Shown one piece after another: positions 23,951 through 35,123 of a stretch of DNA of 64,000 bases (its first letter is position 1; each line of letters begins with the position of its first letter). The notes under the pieces were generated by a model. That model was given only the letters and a program-made list of their open reading frames with translations. It ran no database searches and was not told the origin of the DNA. The position numbers were made by a program, and so were the translations under genes. Source of the stretch: Allolobophora icterica (Eukaryota; Annelida; Clitellata; Crassiclitellata; Lumbricidae); assembly GCA_963556255.1 (NCBI GenBank), contig OY744608.1, positions 33,565,654 through 33,629,653 on the forward strand, in the 5' to 3' direction.

Positions 23951-25320
23951 TTGACTTTTTGCAGGATTTAAGTAGTGCGCCGGCAGACCAGTTCAACATG
24001 GTTGTTTTACATTAAATTAATCCCTTTTCCAATTATAAATTATAATGGGAAGCTCTGATCGTACGTATCTTTATAGGTATCCATGAAACAGGTCTAAGCA
24101 GTACAATGTTTACCCATAACACAACCGCACAACTGTAGATCCAACGGTCCATCCCTCCCTCCCTCAATCCATTCATCCATGTGTTGCTATTGACCTTTGA
24201 AAGTTATTGCGATGGAATCAGGCTGTGACAGTTGCGTGACATCCAGACGAAAAGGTGGATAATGAGCGTCATGTTCAAGGCAGAAAAGATTTTGTATAAG
24301 ACACCTGCCAGACATGCATCACCTACAGAGGACGTGCTTGCTGATGTTTCCTGACATAAACTAATTGGATGTAATGCAGTGCTTTTGAATTCTAGTCCTA
24401 TCTCGTCAACTTCAATCTATCAGTTGTTTAGTTGGATCTGACTTTATCCAACCAAAGGCATAACTATGCAGGCATAACTGTGAACTATATGAAATACAGA
24501 CTATGTCTCTAATTGAATAACCATACTTATATCTCATCTAGCATAAGCAGTGCATGCGTTTCAAATACTGACATCTGGCACATATTATAATATTCACTCA
24601 TTCATTCATCCAATTATCAATCGCGTGCGAAATGAAAGATGTACGTCTGCCTACTTGGCGGAAGCATCGTGAGTTTCTTAATTCTTTCATCGTTACGTCC
24701 CATAATTCAGTTCCTCTTCAGCCACAGCTTCAAGTGTTCTAGACGCCACTGATGAAAACGCGTCAAAAACTTATCTATCTGATTTATGTTGACCTTGTCT
24801 CATCACTTACATAGATAATGCTGGCACGGTGTTACACTATCACAATACATCTAAACTCCATGGTCCACCACGGAAAGCTGTGAACAGATGCGACCAGCTT
24901 CAGCTTCTAAGAATAACTGGTTCCTTTAGCCTTTTTGTCGGTGTTACGAGACGATCCGATTTTCATCTGGAAGACCATGAAGTACCCGATAGTTCAAAGG
25001 GCAAAATCTGATCAGTCATTTTGTTGATATGTTTTTATGATTGATGATTTTCATACTGACCGTTGCCATCAGACGCTATCAGCGATGCACGACTAAATCG
25101 TTACATTTGACTAGATTATTCTTATAAATTAAAAAAATATTTAAAACTTTCAGAAGCAGATTAGTTACCACGTACTTGTTAATAGTTGGCATAGATTATT
25201 TAACGTAATGTTTTAGAGTTGACACAGATTATTTATCGTATATATTTTTAGATTTGATAGCTGTATTTAAATTTTAGTATTGAAAGTTTATTAAATTGTA
25301 CTTTCTAGGTTGATAAATAT
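23951..25320. other. No recognised feature
   Basis: No coding exon or bounded repeat is supported; only short CCATCCAT/TTCATTCA patches near 24150 and 24600. Confidence 0.5.
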
Positions 25321-25321
25321 T

Positions 25322-25441
25322 ATTTAACTTATTCATTCATTCATTCATTCATTCATTCATTCGTTCATTCATTCATTCATTCATTCATTCATAGATTTAT
25401 ATAGCGCCTCTTCAAGGGAACTACTCAGAGTTAAAGGCGCT
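25322..25441. repeat. ATTC tetranucleotide repeat plus TATAGCGCC tail
   Basis: (ATTC)n at 25329-25390 is followed by TTTATATAGCGCCTCTTCAA, the tail motif that recurs in this window. This probably marks the end of a LINE or SINE copy on the minus strand. Confidence 0.7.
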
Positions 25442-25714
25442 CAACTTATACTTTTAAGCTTGAGAGAGATTATTTAATTTATACTTTAAAGTTGATACGG
25501 ATTATTAACTTTAACTACGTTAAAGTTGACAGAGATTATTTAACTGATACTGGAACAGATTAGTAACCGTATGCTTTCAATATAAAACTTATATACGTTT
25601 AGATTTCCTTTGGCTGCTGAGCAACCATTCCTCGATGTGCTTTACTGACCGACGTGCACCCGGTCTGCGTTCATCGACAGACTGAAGTTCCGTTGCCGCC
25701 CCTCCGCCCCTAAG

Positions 25715-25921
25715 GAGATGCGGCACAGCGTTCGTAACCCCACCCGGACTCCTCCGGTTCCTCTGGAGCCGCTCAAGGAGGGCCACCGCATAGATCCGCA
25801 GGAACGGGTCTTCCTAGAAGCGGCCGAACGAGGGGACAAGCACACGGTCATGCGCTGCCTCCAGGGACAGAAACCAGTCAACGTCAACTGCACCAACATC
25901 CTCGGACGATCAGCCATCCAG
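25715..25921 (+). CDS. TRPC channel, first core exon (start of the ankyrin region)
   Basis: A C-rich tract ending CCGCCCCTAAG precedes 25715 and the donor ATCCAG|GTAGGT follows 25921, both in phase 0. ATG 25718 is the first methionine; an in-frame stop at 25646 limits any direct upstream extension. The exon gives residues 1-68: a Pro-rich start, then PQERVFLEAAERGDKHTV and VNVNCTNILGRSAIQ, the hallmark N-terminal ankyrin segment of TRPC channels (ERxFLEAAExGD...NVNCxDxxGRxAL). TRPC proteins are tetrameric, calcium-permeable plasma-membrane channels opened downstream of phospholipase C. Translation may start here or, by splicing, in exons upstream at 633-5177 or 11622. Confidence 0.93.
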
Positions 25922-27119
25922 GTAGGTTGACGTCTCATGAATATTTATTACGGTTGGGTCGTAGAAAATTCGGCGCGCTTCGATTTCATATGCGGAGACA
26001 CGAAATCTTGTCTGTGCCGACTGCAATCAGCTTAACCTTTGTCAAATGAAAATTCATCTTGTGTAACACTGGGCAATCACTTTTCATTTCTTGCACATGT
26101 ACAGGTGTCTATCCCATCTATTTACGTCTATCCATGCTTCTGAAATTGATAGGCCGTGTGTTCCCTGGCGCCTGTCGACGCAGTTTTGGGATTATCCGTG
26201 CTCAGCGTGTTGCAAATCACGCGAAATATGCAGCGATATAATAAAATTCTAGACGTTTGGCAATTGTTTAGAAGCTGACACTTGTGTCTCCAACAAGTTA
26301 AAGAACTAGTCTACGTGTAGGCCTAATGGTTTATAGGCTACACAAAGTAAACGTTGAATTAGAGAATTAGAGAGATTTTACGATGGAGACCTAATATTGC
26401 AGTCTTAAAGAAAACTAAGAGATTTTCTAATAAGCGTAATCTACCCAGGACTTCTGCAGTGTCGAGGCCAGTTTAGCTAAGATTCGATGTTACGTAGCCA
26501 AAGGCAATCGCCATTGGCACAAATAACGACAACATTGAGTCAAACCCGCCCTATCAGTAATCTTACTCTACCCATTAGAAGTTTCTTTAGTTTCATCTTA
26601 AGCAGCGCAGATAGGCAGTGAACAGATATTCCCGAAGGATCCATATATCTGAAGGCGTCTTTCATAGCAGTTAAGTCAGACTGAGAGACGTCCCTTGAAA
26701 CTTCCGCTTCTAATGGACTCACGATTAATGAGCAAATATTTCTAGAGAGAGTGTGTGTTATTGTTACGCCTTTGGGCGAATACCGCCGCCTGCTTGTCGA
26801 TATCGATTCTTCTGTTGGCATATTGGGGCAAGTTCTGCGCACCGCCGCTCAATACTTTGTAAGGAAAAGTCGTACATTAGAGAAGGAGCATCATAATCTC
26901 TTTCACGCCTCAACGCCTAAGTCGAGAGAGGCGGTGAAACAGATTACATCCGCCATGCATGCAGACGAACTACTTGAGAAATTTCCTCATGAGATGTCCG
27001 ATTAATTTCAAAGCCGCTTTTAGCAAGATCGCGCTAAAATTCTAGAAGAGATCGAACTATTCACACTTGAACTTAACAGCAACCGATGTAATATATACAG
27101 GGGCCTATATATATATATA

Positions 27120-27201
<82 letters not shown>

Positions 27202-28175
27202 TGTAGGCCCTATGTGTGCGTGCGCGTGTGTGTCACCGGTCGTTGTCTGACTGCAGTGTCATTTCGGATTATTTTTTTTTTATCTAAATGCTGAATTTGC
27301 TCAGTAATTTCTAACATGTTGGAGTTTACTGTTGCTAATTTTGCACATCGAATTCTTCGTCTTTTCGTTCGATTGCGTACGTTTCACGGTATTTTCGTCA
27401 TCCTCCACAAATGAGCAACTGCTGGGAGGAGGAGGCGTAACTTGTGCTGGGAGCGCTACCTCCCATCGTTGCTCCACACGTATATATAGGCTATAATTAT
27501 ACATAGAACCTGTTGCCGCATTGAATAAATTATTGTAGGCCCTATCTATCGCAAGTTCTCATCGTTCACACTCAAATCTGGAAGTCAAGGAAGTTTTTGT
27601 AATGCGATTGCGTTTTAACACTTTAACGACGAACTGCGTTGATTTCCCAGTCGCTTTTAGTACATTTTCGTCGTTAAAGTGTTACCATAACATAGAACAA
27701 TACAAAGCCATCACATAACATAGCATGACGAAGATTTTTTGTTGTTCAGAAGATTGCATCTGTGTCAGAACTACTGCAACGTATACGCTCACATTAAACC
27801 AATTTTGCGTCAAATGATGCAGCGATGGATTTTCCTAATAAGCTGGACACGTGATAGGCCTACATGAACAAATTTACACTTCTAAATTAGTGTTTTCTAG
27901 GCTTTTCACTCAATTGTTCAACAAATTCTCATCGATGGTATGCTATCCAGGATTGCGTAACACTACGTGCACACCAACAGGATATCATCAGTTTTGCGTC
28001 TTTATGTAGTTTTACAGCGTAAGTGATGCGTTGATTTCTTTAACCGTCCTTTGACACCTTCTGTTCACTACTGTGCAAGCTGCGATGAAAACAAGTTCCA
28101 CGTTGGGGTTAGCCTATCTCACATCGTGAATTTCGCTCGAAGAAGCACGAGTTGTGCATTCGTAAACTCTAAGAT
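25922..28175. other. TRPC intron, 5' part
   Basis: No further exon is recognised. Contents include a (TG)n tract at 27127-27199 and several TAGGCCTA palindromes. Unassigned open frames of up to 100 codons at 26540-27005 show no domain or splice context. Confidence 0.5.
27105..27200. repeat. TA/TG dinucleotide microsatellite
   Basis: (TA)n passes into (GT)n of about 36 units. Confidence 0.95.
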
Positions 28176-28321
28176 CAGTGCTCGAAATGGAAAATTTTAC
28201 GAAACGGAACGCTAGTCAAAGATATGGGAGCATTCACGTTAATTTCATAGTATTTTCCACAATAATTCATTTGACGAACCGGAACGGCGTTCCGGTGCGT
28301 TCCGGTCCATTTCGAGCACTG
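28176..28321. mobile_element. hAT MITE with perfect 8-bp target duplication
   Basis: A 146-bp element with inverted ends CAGTGCTCGAAATGG and CCATTTCGAGCACTG. It is flanked on both sides by TCTAAGAT (28168-28175 and 28322-28329), an exact 8-bp duplication typical of hAT transposition. The interior carries a GGAACGGCGTTCCGG palindrome also seen in the related elements at 48.9 and 49.5 kb. Confidence 0.95.
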
Positions 28322-28589
28322 TCTAAGATGCCTTTCGTGCGTCTTCATCCTAACGTCTTATTTCAATTTTGACATTGTTGACGTATGTATCAATCCCTCC
28401 AAAGTCAACATACTTCGCAGCACACCCATCTTCTTCCGTGGCAGGATCGTCACCGAAATGCGTACAACTGCAATTCGTGCAATTTATATAAACGGTTCCA
28501 TTGACCTGCTCTTCTGTAGAGAGCTGGAACAACAAGACTAAACGACGGACGTGATTCAAAATCAGCTCTGGCATTTCCTCGACAACAGA

Positions 28590-28650
28590 GAGAGATAGAC
28601 AGACAGACAGAAAGACAGACAGACAGACAGAAAGACAGATAGACAGAGGC
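28590..28650. repeat. GACA microsatellite
   Basis: An imperfect (GACA)n run. A looser GAGACA-rich stretch follows at 28845-28965. Confidence 0.85.
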
Positions 28651-29477
28651 TCCCGTCACCCACTCTCTCTCCCCACCGCTGACCTCACAAACTCAATCTT
28701 CCGATGACATTTTTAAACGTAGGAGATTCTAGACGATTCGTTTCTTCGACTTCCGACGAAGATACACTTCGGACAAATTTAATTTGCTCGGTCGGTGGCA
28801 CACGCCGCCGGACAAATGTTTACGAGATTACTGAGAGACAGAGCAGGATTGAAACAGAGACAGAGAGACAGAAAAAGAGACAGAGACATGGAGAGAGAGA
28901 CGGGGACATAGATCGAGACATATATAGCGATAGAGAGCTAGAAACAGATACAGAGACACAGAACGCGAAAAAAGGGAGGAGGATTGAAGGGACAGAGATA
29001 GACATGACTAGACTTTATTATGCAGTAGAGTTAAACCGAGCAAAGTCTAATTTATTATTTATTATTATTTATTACGAGCAATTTTAACACGCGCAAAGAT
29101 AATCAGAAACTAACGCTCCATGTGAACATTTATTTTAAAGCCATGTGCACGAAACTCGTAAAGAAAAAGCGTCCAGTTGTCGATTGCTGGTGTAGTGTTT
29201 ATGCGTTTCAGCTGAAACAGTCTTCGGTGTAAATGCGGTCTGGAATTAGAAACTATGGCTGCGATATAAACGCCAACACAGATTTTTCACAATGCTTCAG
29301 AAGGGCGGTTCAAAGCCAATATGGCTAACGAAAGAGAAATGGATGCCAGCCAAAACAACCGGCTTCGTCTACGCGGCAGTCAGTAAGATCCTATTACTGT
29401 CACTATTGACAATCAGAGGATCAGGCCAAGTAGTCGTTAGGGTCAACGAGGAAGCATGCAATGAATACAATATGGCT

Positions 29478-29986
29478 GGGAGGAAGGAAGGAAGGAAGGA
29501 AGGAAGGAAGGAAGGAAGGAAGGAAGGAAGGAAGGAAGGAAGGAAGGAAGGAAGGAAGGAAGGAAGGAAGGAAGGAAGGAAGGAAGGAAGGAAGGAAGGA
29601 AGGAAGGAAGGGAGGGAGGGAGGGAGGGAGGGAAGGAAGGAAGAAAGAAAGGAAAGGAAGGAAGGAAGGAAGGAAGGAAGGAAGGAAGGAAGGAAGGAAG
29701 GAAGGAAGGAAGGAAGGAAGGAAGGAAGGAAGATACAAAGGAAGGAAGGAAGGAAGGAAGGAAGGAAGGAAAGAAAGAAAGAAAGAAAGAAAGGAAGGAG
29801 AGAAAGAAGGAAGGAAGGAAGGAAGGAAGGAAGGAAGGAAGGAAGGAAGGAAGGAAGGAAGGAAGGAAGGAAGGAAGGAAGGAAGGAAGGAAGCAAAGAA
29901 GGAAGGAAGGAAAGAAAGGAAGGAAGGAAGGAAGAAAGGAAAGAAGGAAGGGAAGAAGGAAGAAAAGAAGGAAGAAAGGAAGGAAA
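29478..29986. repeat. GGAA tetranucleotide tract, nearly pure purine strand
   Basis: (GGAA)n with GGGA and GAAA variants. Pure purine runs span 29478-29733, 29737-29893 and 29895-29986. The long frames reading GRKEGRKE and FLPSFLPS come from the repeat. Confidence 0.98.
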
Positions 29987-30211
29987 TTAGAAATGAAGCA
30001 AACTGTGAACAGAATGGATGCTAAAGATAATGTTGGAACATATCGAATGAAAACCAATGAAACAGATCGAAAACTTACAGTTAACAGCGATAGAAAGAAA
30101 GAAGTAGATAGTTTAATGAGCAGAGAAGAAGTGAGACAGAACGAAAGAAAGAGAGAGGTGGAGGGATAGCGAGTGTCATATGAGAATATAAGCCTATTTT
30201 TGAAGCAATGG

Positions 30212-30493
30212 TTAAGGACGAATAACCGTCGAATTTACAACAACATTTATGCGGGTGGAGACTGGAGCTCCCGAGTTCGCATGATCGGCGCTCTGAAATA
30301 TTGCGTCGGCGGCAACGTTGGCGGCGCCAGCGATCACAGCCGCATGAGGAGAGCCAGCCGGCGAAGACGGAGCCATCACCAGCAGAAGCCGAGAAGAATC
30401 GGCCATCACATCTCCAGAGTCCCATACATCAGGCTCTTCACAGGGGAATGACTTCTCCGAACCGCTCTTCATTCTAGCGAAGGTCTTTGACAC
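30212..30493 (-). CDS. Unidentified GC-rich open frame on the minus strand, possibly an exon
   Basis: Within AT-rich sequence, this 93-codon frame has strong G/C third positions and a non-repetitive composition. It contains SGSEKSFPCEEPDVWDSGD and then an Ala-rich VIAGAANVAADAIFQSADHA. It ends at a stop at 30212-30214. The frame may open at an acceptor-like CAAAG near 30485 or earlier. I do not recognise the family. It could be a terminal exon of a gene nested in the TRPC intron, a fragment of a processed copy, or chance. No partner exon was found. Confidence 0.3.
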   Translation of the reverse strand: MSKTFARMKSGSEKSFPCEEPDVWDSGDVMADSSRLLLVMAPSSPAGSPHAAVIAGAANVAADAIFQSADHANSGAPVSTRINVVVNSTVIRP

Positions 30494-30920
30494 CCGACGA
30501 TAAAACTTACACTTACAGTATTACGCATATGCATGCACAATATTCTTAATAACAACAGACGAAATCTATGAGCTATATAAACGTTCTTCAGGGGTAGAAA
30601 TGCGTGCGACACAAACGGAATGACACATAGCGCTGTATAAAACGTTCTAACGTAGCATTTTGATGCGTTGAGCATAATTAAAATTTTAAGTGAATTTTAT
30701 TTTTATTCCAAATGATAGTAAATGCTAAGGCTACATGAAACAAGCACATCAATCACATATATGATATACAAATGATGCATGACATAATTATCATTATATT
30801 ATGATGTATCTTTATATATGTATATATATATATATTTAAAAGCAAATGAAGAAAATGAACGAAACATCTCAAATTATTCGCTCTCATTGTCTGCTACTCA
30901 AATAAAGCAAATGCAGCGAA

Positions 30921-30967
<47 letters not shown>

Positions 30968-31140
30968 GGCCTTTGTTAATCATTATATTTAAAGGCATAC
31001 ATTGACTTTCGCTGATCTCTCGTGTGTATCAAAACCCACCATATGTGTATGAATGTAGGTCTATGTGTTGTGTATAAAATATTTACATGAAAGGAGCAGA
31101 ATGTTGGTCAGCCATGAAGGTCGTCATTTATGAATAGAGA
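30494..31140. other. Intron sequence with TA repeats
   Basis: (TA)n tracts lie at 30817-30836 and 30925-30966. The phrase ATTATTCGCTCTCATTGTCTGC occurs at about 30874 and 31149, a direct repeat about 275 bp apart that brackets the TA tract. Confidence 0.6.
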
Positions 31141-31194
31141 CGTATTATTATTCGCTCTCATTGTCTGCTACTCAATCGGCGACACGACTGCGAA

Positions 31195-31510
31195 CCCCCG
31201 AAGGCGGAACATCAATTCGTCCGTCTATCCGTCCGTCTATCCGTCCCTCTCCATCCGTCTGTCCGTCCCTCTCTGTCCGTTCGTCCGTCTGTCGTAAACC
31301 GGAAGTAGGAGCAAGAAGACGTGTCGCTCGGAATCCTGGGAAGACGATCGGTTTAATGAATTATAGATTGAGCAGCGTCGCCTGGCGAGCGTCGTACATT
31401 GGAAGGCACTTAAGAACCGCATCCTCTGCAGTTCAACCATCTCAGCTTCAGCAGCAGCAGCAGCAGTACCAGCAGCAGCAGGACCAGACGACAGCGTCTT
31501 TGTAATAGAG
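31195..31510. repeat. CCGT-type repeats and a CAG-rich GC patch
   Basis: CCGTC-type pentamer/tetramer repeats at 31218-31292 are followed by GC-rich sequence with two CAG runs (31449-31485). The latter would read polyglutamine in one frame, but no splice context or family supports an exon. Confidence 0.5.
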
Positions 31511-31779
31511 ACGGGCGGCAAGGGGAACCTCATTCCTCTGCCCCGTTTCCCTCGACTACCATCACAACAATCGATATATAAACGCAGCAGAAGACGATGG
31601 CACTATTATTATGAGCTGCGTCGTTAACTTTGATGTGTCTCCTTGTGTATGTGTGTGTGTATCTTTGTGTCTATGCGTGCGGGTGTATCTGTGAGTGTGT
31701 GTATCAAAATGATCACTGATTTTCAGCAAGGCTTTAATTTATCAACAACATATATTTTACCCTTTAATCTAAGAAGTAG

Positions 31780-31910
31780 ACGCCAGATAAGAGCGCTTGA
31801 AAGCAGTACGTATTTCTCTTTGTGGGTTCTATCCAAGAGATCCCGATGGGTCTCCGAGTACCTCTTCTCAAGGCGCTATACAAATGTCCTGTAACAATTA
31901 TAATTATGTT
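31780..31910 (+). repeat. LINE/SINE tail relic
   Basis: Ends in CTCAAGGCGCTATACAAATG followed by an AT-rich AATTATAATTATG run, the usual 3' tail of CR1/L2-mobilised repeats. It is the same tail motif as at 6.4, 25.4, 35.3 and 54.7 kb. Confidence 0.55.
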
Positions 31911-32754
31911 ACAATGAGATGGCCTCTGTGTGCAGGTTAAGGCCAATGGATCCAAAGGATGGTCTAGGGTCGATTACTAGAACTAGGGGTTTAACTCTGC
32001 TCGAGACAATTGTGGTGAAAAATTCTTCCCATTCTTCCATTTCACATTATAGTTACTGTTTAACTAATACATGTAGCATGGAAAGTCATTGGAAACTGTC
32101 AAGCCCATACTAAATTTAATTGATAGTATTCATTCAGGGTGTGAACAAATGCGAGGAACGATACCCCAATCCACGAAGTAAAGAAGACGCATGTTGTTCT
32201 GTGTTCTCCTCAAATTGCGTTCTGAAGCGTCAATCCGATTCGGACATAAACCCACTGTCATTGATCTTTCATCGATCTCAGTTTTCAGAGGCGTCCGCAC
32301 CAAAGCTGAATGTTTATAAAACTTTATTCGATTGCCACGTGTTCCGAGACATTCCCAAATCAATTGAACAATGACGCAATTAGAGTAATTGCTACTATTA
32401 TAAACCAGCAACGATAACAGCATCAGTAATAACACTTATGATATTGATGTTGATTCATTTCATGAGCATTGCTCTCTCGGGTAATAATAAGAACAATAAT
32501 AGCAATAATAGTAGTAATAATCGTAGTATTAGTAGTAGTAATATTATTAATAAAGCCTGCCAACTCTTGCCAGTTTGTCCCTCTGACCATTGAGACACTT
32601 GGTTCCTTCAATCGTCAGGGATTGGAGTTCATGGTTAGCCTGGGTCGCCATATCGGACCAGGGTTTCTGGGACCTAATGGAGACTTCCTTCGTTTTCAGA
32701 CGCGTTGCCACAACAATTCAACGTTTCAATGCGAATTATTTGATGGTTCACATA

Positions 32755-33108
32755 CAGAGGCGGATTAAGGCATGTTCAACATGTTCGGCCGAACAGGGGC
32801 CCTCACACTTGAGGGGCCCCAAAAATTCAATATTTATAAGTATTGTCATTTGTTATTCTTTTACCACGAGTCACTCTAATATTGTTAAACCGTGAAAGAT
32901 GTAGACTTTAACGATAGACTGGATAATTATAAGACCTACTAATATTGTACAAAAAGAAAGAAGGCACGAATTAATGGTAGACGAATGTTGATTCGTTGAA
33001 TTATGAATACAACACGTTTTATAAATTATGTCCTTTTGTTGTGATTCTGTGGGGCTGGGGCCACAGTTTTATTGTAACAGGGCCACTACATTTGTTAATC
33101 CGGCCCTG
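32755..33108. mobile_element. hAT non-autonomous element
   Basis: A 354-bp element with ends CAGAGGCGGATTAAGGCATG and, inverted, CAGGGCCGGATTAACAAATG. It is flanked by TTCACATA (32747-32754) and TTCACACA (33109-33116), a 7/8 match to an 8-bp target duplication. The same ends, inverted, bound the element at 49744-51569, so both are copies of one family. It lies 238 bp upstream of a TRPC exon. Confidence 0.92.
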
Positions 33109-33346
33109 TTCACACATGAGGAGCGAGACATCTGCGAAGACTAGCCGTCCAGAGACGCACATCGCTCAGAACAGTTATCTACATTCTACACCCTCCTCTG
33201 GATTTTATCCTTTGGATTTATTTAAAACATTATTAGCAATGACGGCTATTCCAGATAAACTTTCCATAATACTTTTCATATTCTTGAGAGATCCTTTATA
33301 AATCTCGTCTCAAAAGCAACAACGATTACAATGAATCTATTTGTAG

Positions 33347-34135
33347 ATCGCTGTTGACAACGAAAACGTCGAGATCGTGGAGCTGCTACTGCGCCAGGAA
33401 GGCGTCAAGATCGGAGACGCCCTTCTATACGCCGTCTGCGAGGGTGTCTACCGCATCGTCGAGATGCTCATCGACCATCCGAGCATCAGCCGCGAGATGC
33501 TCGGCTCCGACTGGGCGGCACACAAGAGGGCCGACACGGAAGAGACGTCTGATGACTACTCCCCCGATGTCTCGCCCGTCATCCTCGCCGCCCACTGCAA
33601 TCAGTTCGAGATCCTCCAGCTCCTGTTGTCGCGTGGCGCCCGCATCATCAAGCCACATTCGCTGACCTGTTGCTGCCAGCGATGCAAACGAGAAACGTCG
33701 GAGGATAGTCTGCGCCACTCCCTTCTACGCATACACACTTACCGTGCCCTGTCGAGTCCCGCTTGGATCTCCCTGACGAGTCCGGACCCGGTTCTGACGG
33801 CCTTCAAGCTGTCCTGGGAGCTCGATCATCTGGCGATGCGAGAGAACGAGTTCAAGGACATCTATGCCGAGCTGAGCGAACAGTGCAAGAAGTATTCGTG
33901 CGACCTGCTGGAACAGTGTCGCAGCAGCGAGGAAGTCATCGCCGTCCTCAATCGATCGTCTTATTCGCACCGAGAGTACGACTTCGACACCGAGGATGAT
34001 GATGAGGATGGTGAGGATGATGGTGAGGATGACGAAGGCAACGAGGAGGAAGAGAACAATGTCAAGGACTTGGCGATTCCTCAGAGACTGACGCTTGACC
34101 GGTTCAAGTTAGCGCTCAAGTACGAACAGAAACAG
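33347..34135 (+). CDS. TRPC channel, ankyrin and linker-helix exon
   Basis: Acceptor TTTGTAG, donor AAACAG|GTGCGA, both phase 0; residues 69-331. Ankyrin helices read IAVDNENVEIVELLL, GDALLYAVCEGVYRIVEML and VILAAHCNQFEILQLLLSRGA. The zinc motif H172-x3-C176-x-C178-x2-C181 sits in PHSLTCCCQRC. Then come SLRHSLLRIHTYRALSSP and DPVLTAFKLSWELDHLA, the conserved linker-helix start. Residues about 280-306 (33986-34066) form an Asp/Glu run encoded by GAT/GAG repeats, an insert absent from the vertebrate TRPCs I recall. The exon closes with DRFKLALKYEQKQ, the LKLAIKY motif. Confidence 0.97.
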
Positions 34136-34264
34136 GTGCGAGGACGACTCTAGTTAAGGACTATGTAATAGTTCAAATTGATTCCGCTGTAATTATGTTA
34201 ATCAGGTGCTCTGTGGGATTTCAAGAATAATTGATTCAGGTGATGATGGGGTGAGTTGCGGTTG

Positions 34265-34735
34265 TAAGGGTGGTAGTTCTGATGGAGGTGTCGGTGGTGG
34301 AGGAGGAGGAGGAAGTGGGTGGTGGTGAAGGTGAAGGTGGAGAAGGGATTATTTTGGTAGTGGTATTGGTGGTGGAGGAGGAGAAGAAGCAAGTGGGTGG
34401 TGATAACGAGGATGGAGAAGAAGAAGGGATTATGTCGGTGGTGGTGTTGTGGTGGCGGAGGAGAATGAGAAAGTTAGTGGTGAAGACGAAGGTAGAGGAT
34501 AAAGAATTATGGTGGTCGTGGCGGTGGAGGTGGTGGAAGAGGAGGAAGGAGTTGTGGTGGTGATGGTGGAGGAGGAGAAGGGTTATGGTGTTGGTAGTTG
34601 GTGATGGTGGTGGCGGAGACGGTAGTGATGGAAACAAAGAGATGATGAATGAATTAGAAAGATGACGATGGAGAAGAAGAAGAAGAAGAAGAAGAAGAAG
34701 AAGAAGAAGAAGAAGAAGAAGAGTGACGATGATGA
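34265..34735. repeat. GGT/GGA and GAA trinucleotide-rich tract
   Basis: Degenerate (GGT)n/(GGA)n from 34265 to 34620, then (GAA)n at 34672-34723 and GAT units up to the acceptor at 34768. Repeat-derived frames on both strands are not genes. The tract reaches within about 45 bp of the next exon. Confidence 0.9.
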
Positions 34736-34768
34736 CGACGATGAGTCGGTTGCGTTTGTTGTTTTCAG

Positions 34769-35123
34769 TTCGTGGCACATCCTCACTGCCAGCAGTTGTT
34801 GGCATCGATCTGGTACGACGGAATTCCCGGTTGGCGTCGACGCAGCTTCCCAACGAAGGTCGTCATCATCATCAGCCTCATCTGTCTGCTTCCACTGATG
34901 GCTCTCGTCTACCTCCTCCTTCCTCACAGTCGCCTCGGAAGCCTCGTCCGAACGCCGTTCATGAAGTTCATGTACCACAGCGCCTCCTTCGGAGTCTTCC
35001 TCTTCCTTCTCATCCTCGCTTCGACGAATGTCGGCGCAGGGGACACCGACCAGAGGGCACGTCAGCAGCAGAGGGGGCCTCCGCCTTCCACCCTCGAGTG
35101 GCTCATCGTCGCCTACGTCATGG
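34769..35123 (+). CDS. TRPC channel, pre-S1 to S2 exon
   Basis: Acceptor GTTTTCAG, donor ATGG|GTACGG; residues 332-450, exiting with one base. It starts FVAHPHCQQLLASIWYDGI and PGWRRRS, the diagnostic TRPC block before the membrane, close to the TRPC4/5 wording. A hydrophobic pre-S1 segment (VVIIISLICLLPLMALVYLL), then FMKFMYHSASF and S1, follow. An outer loop with a polyGln/Arg patch and GPPPSTLEWLIVAYVMG then begins S2. Confidence 0.97.

Noticed and set aside
29292..30057. Long open frames over the GGAA tract on both strands
   Set aside because: They are translations of a tetranucleotide repeat (GRKEGRKE, FLPSFLPS) open in several frames at once, with no splice or domain evidence.
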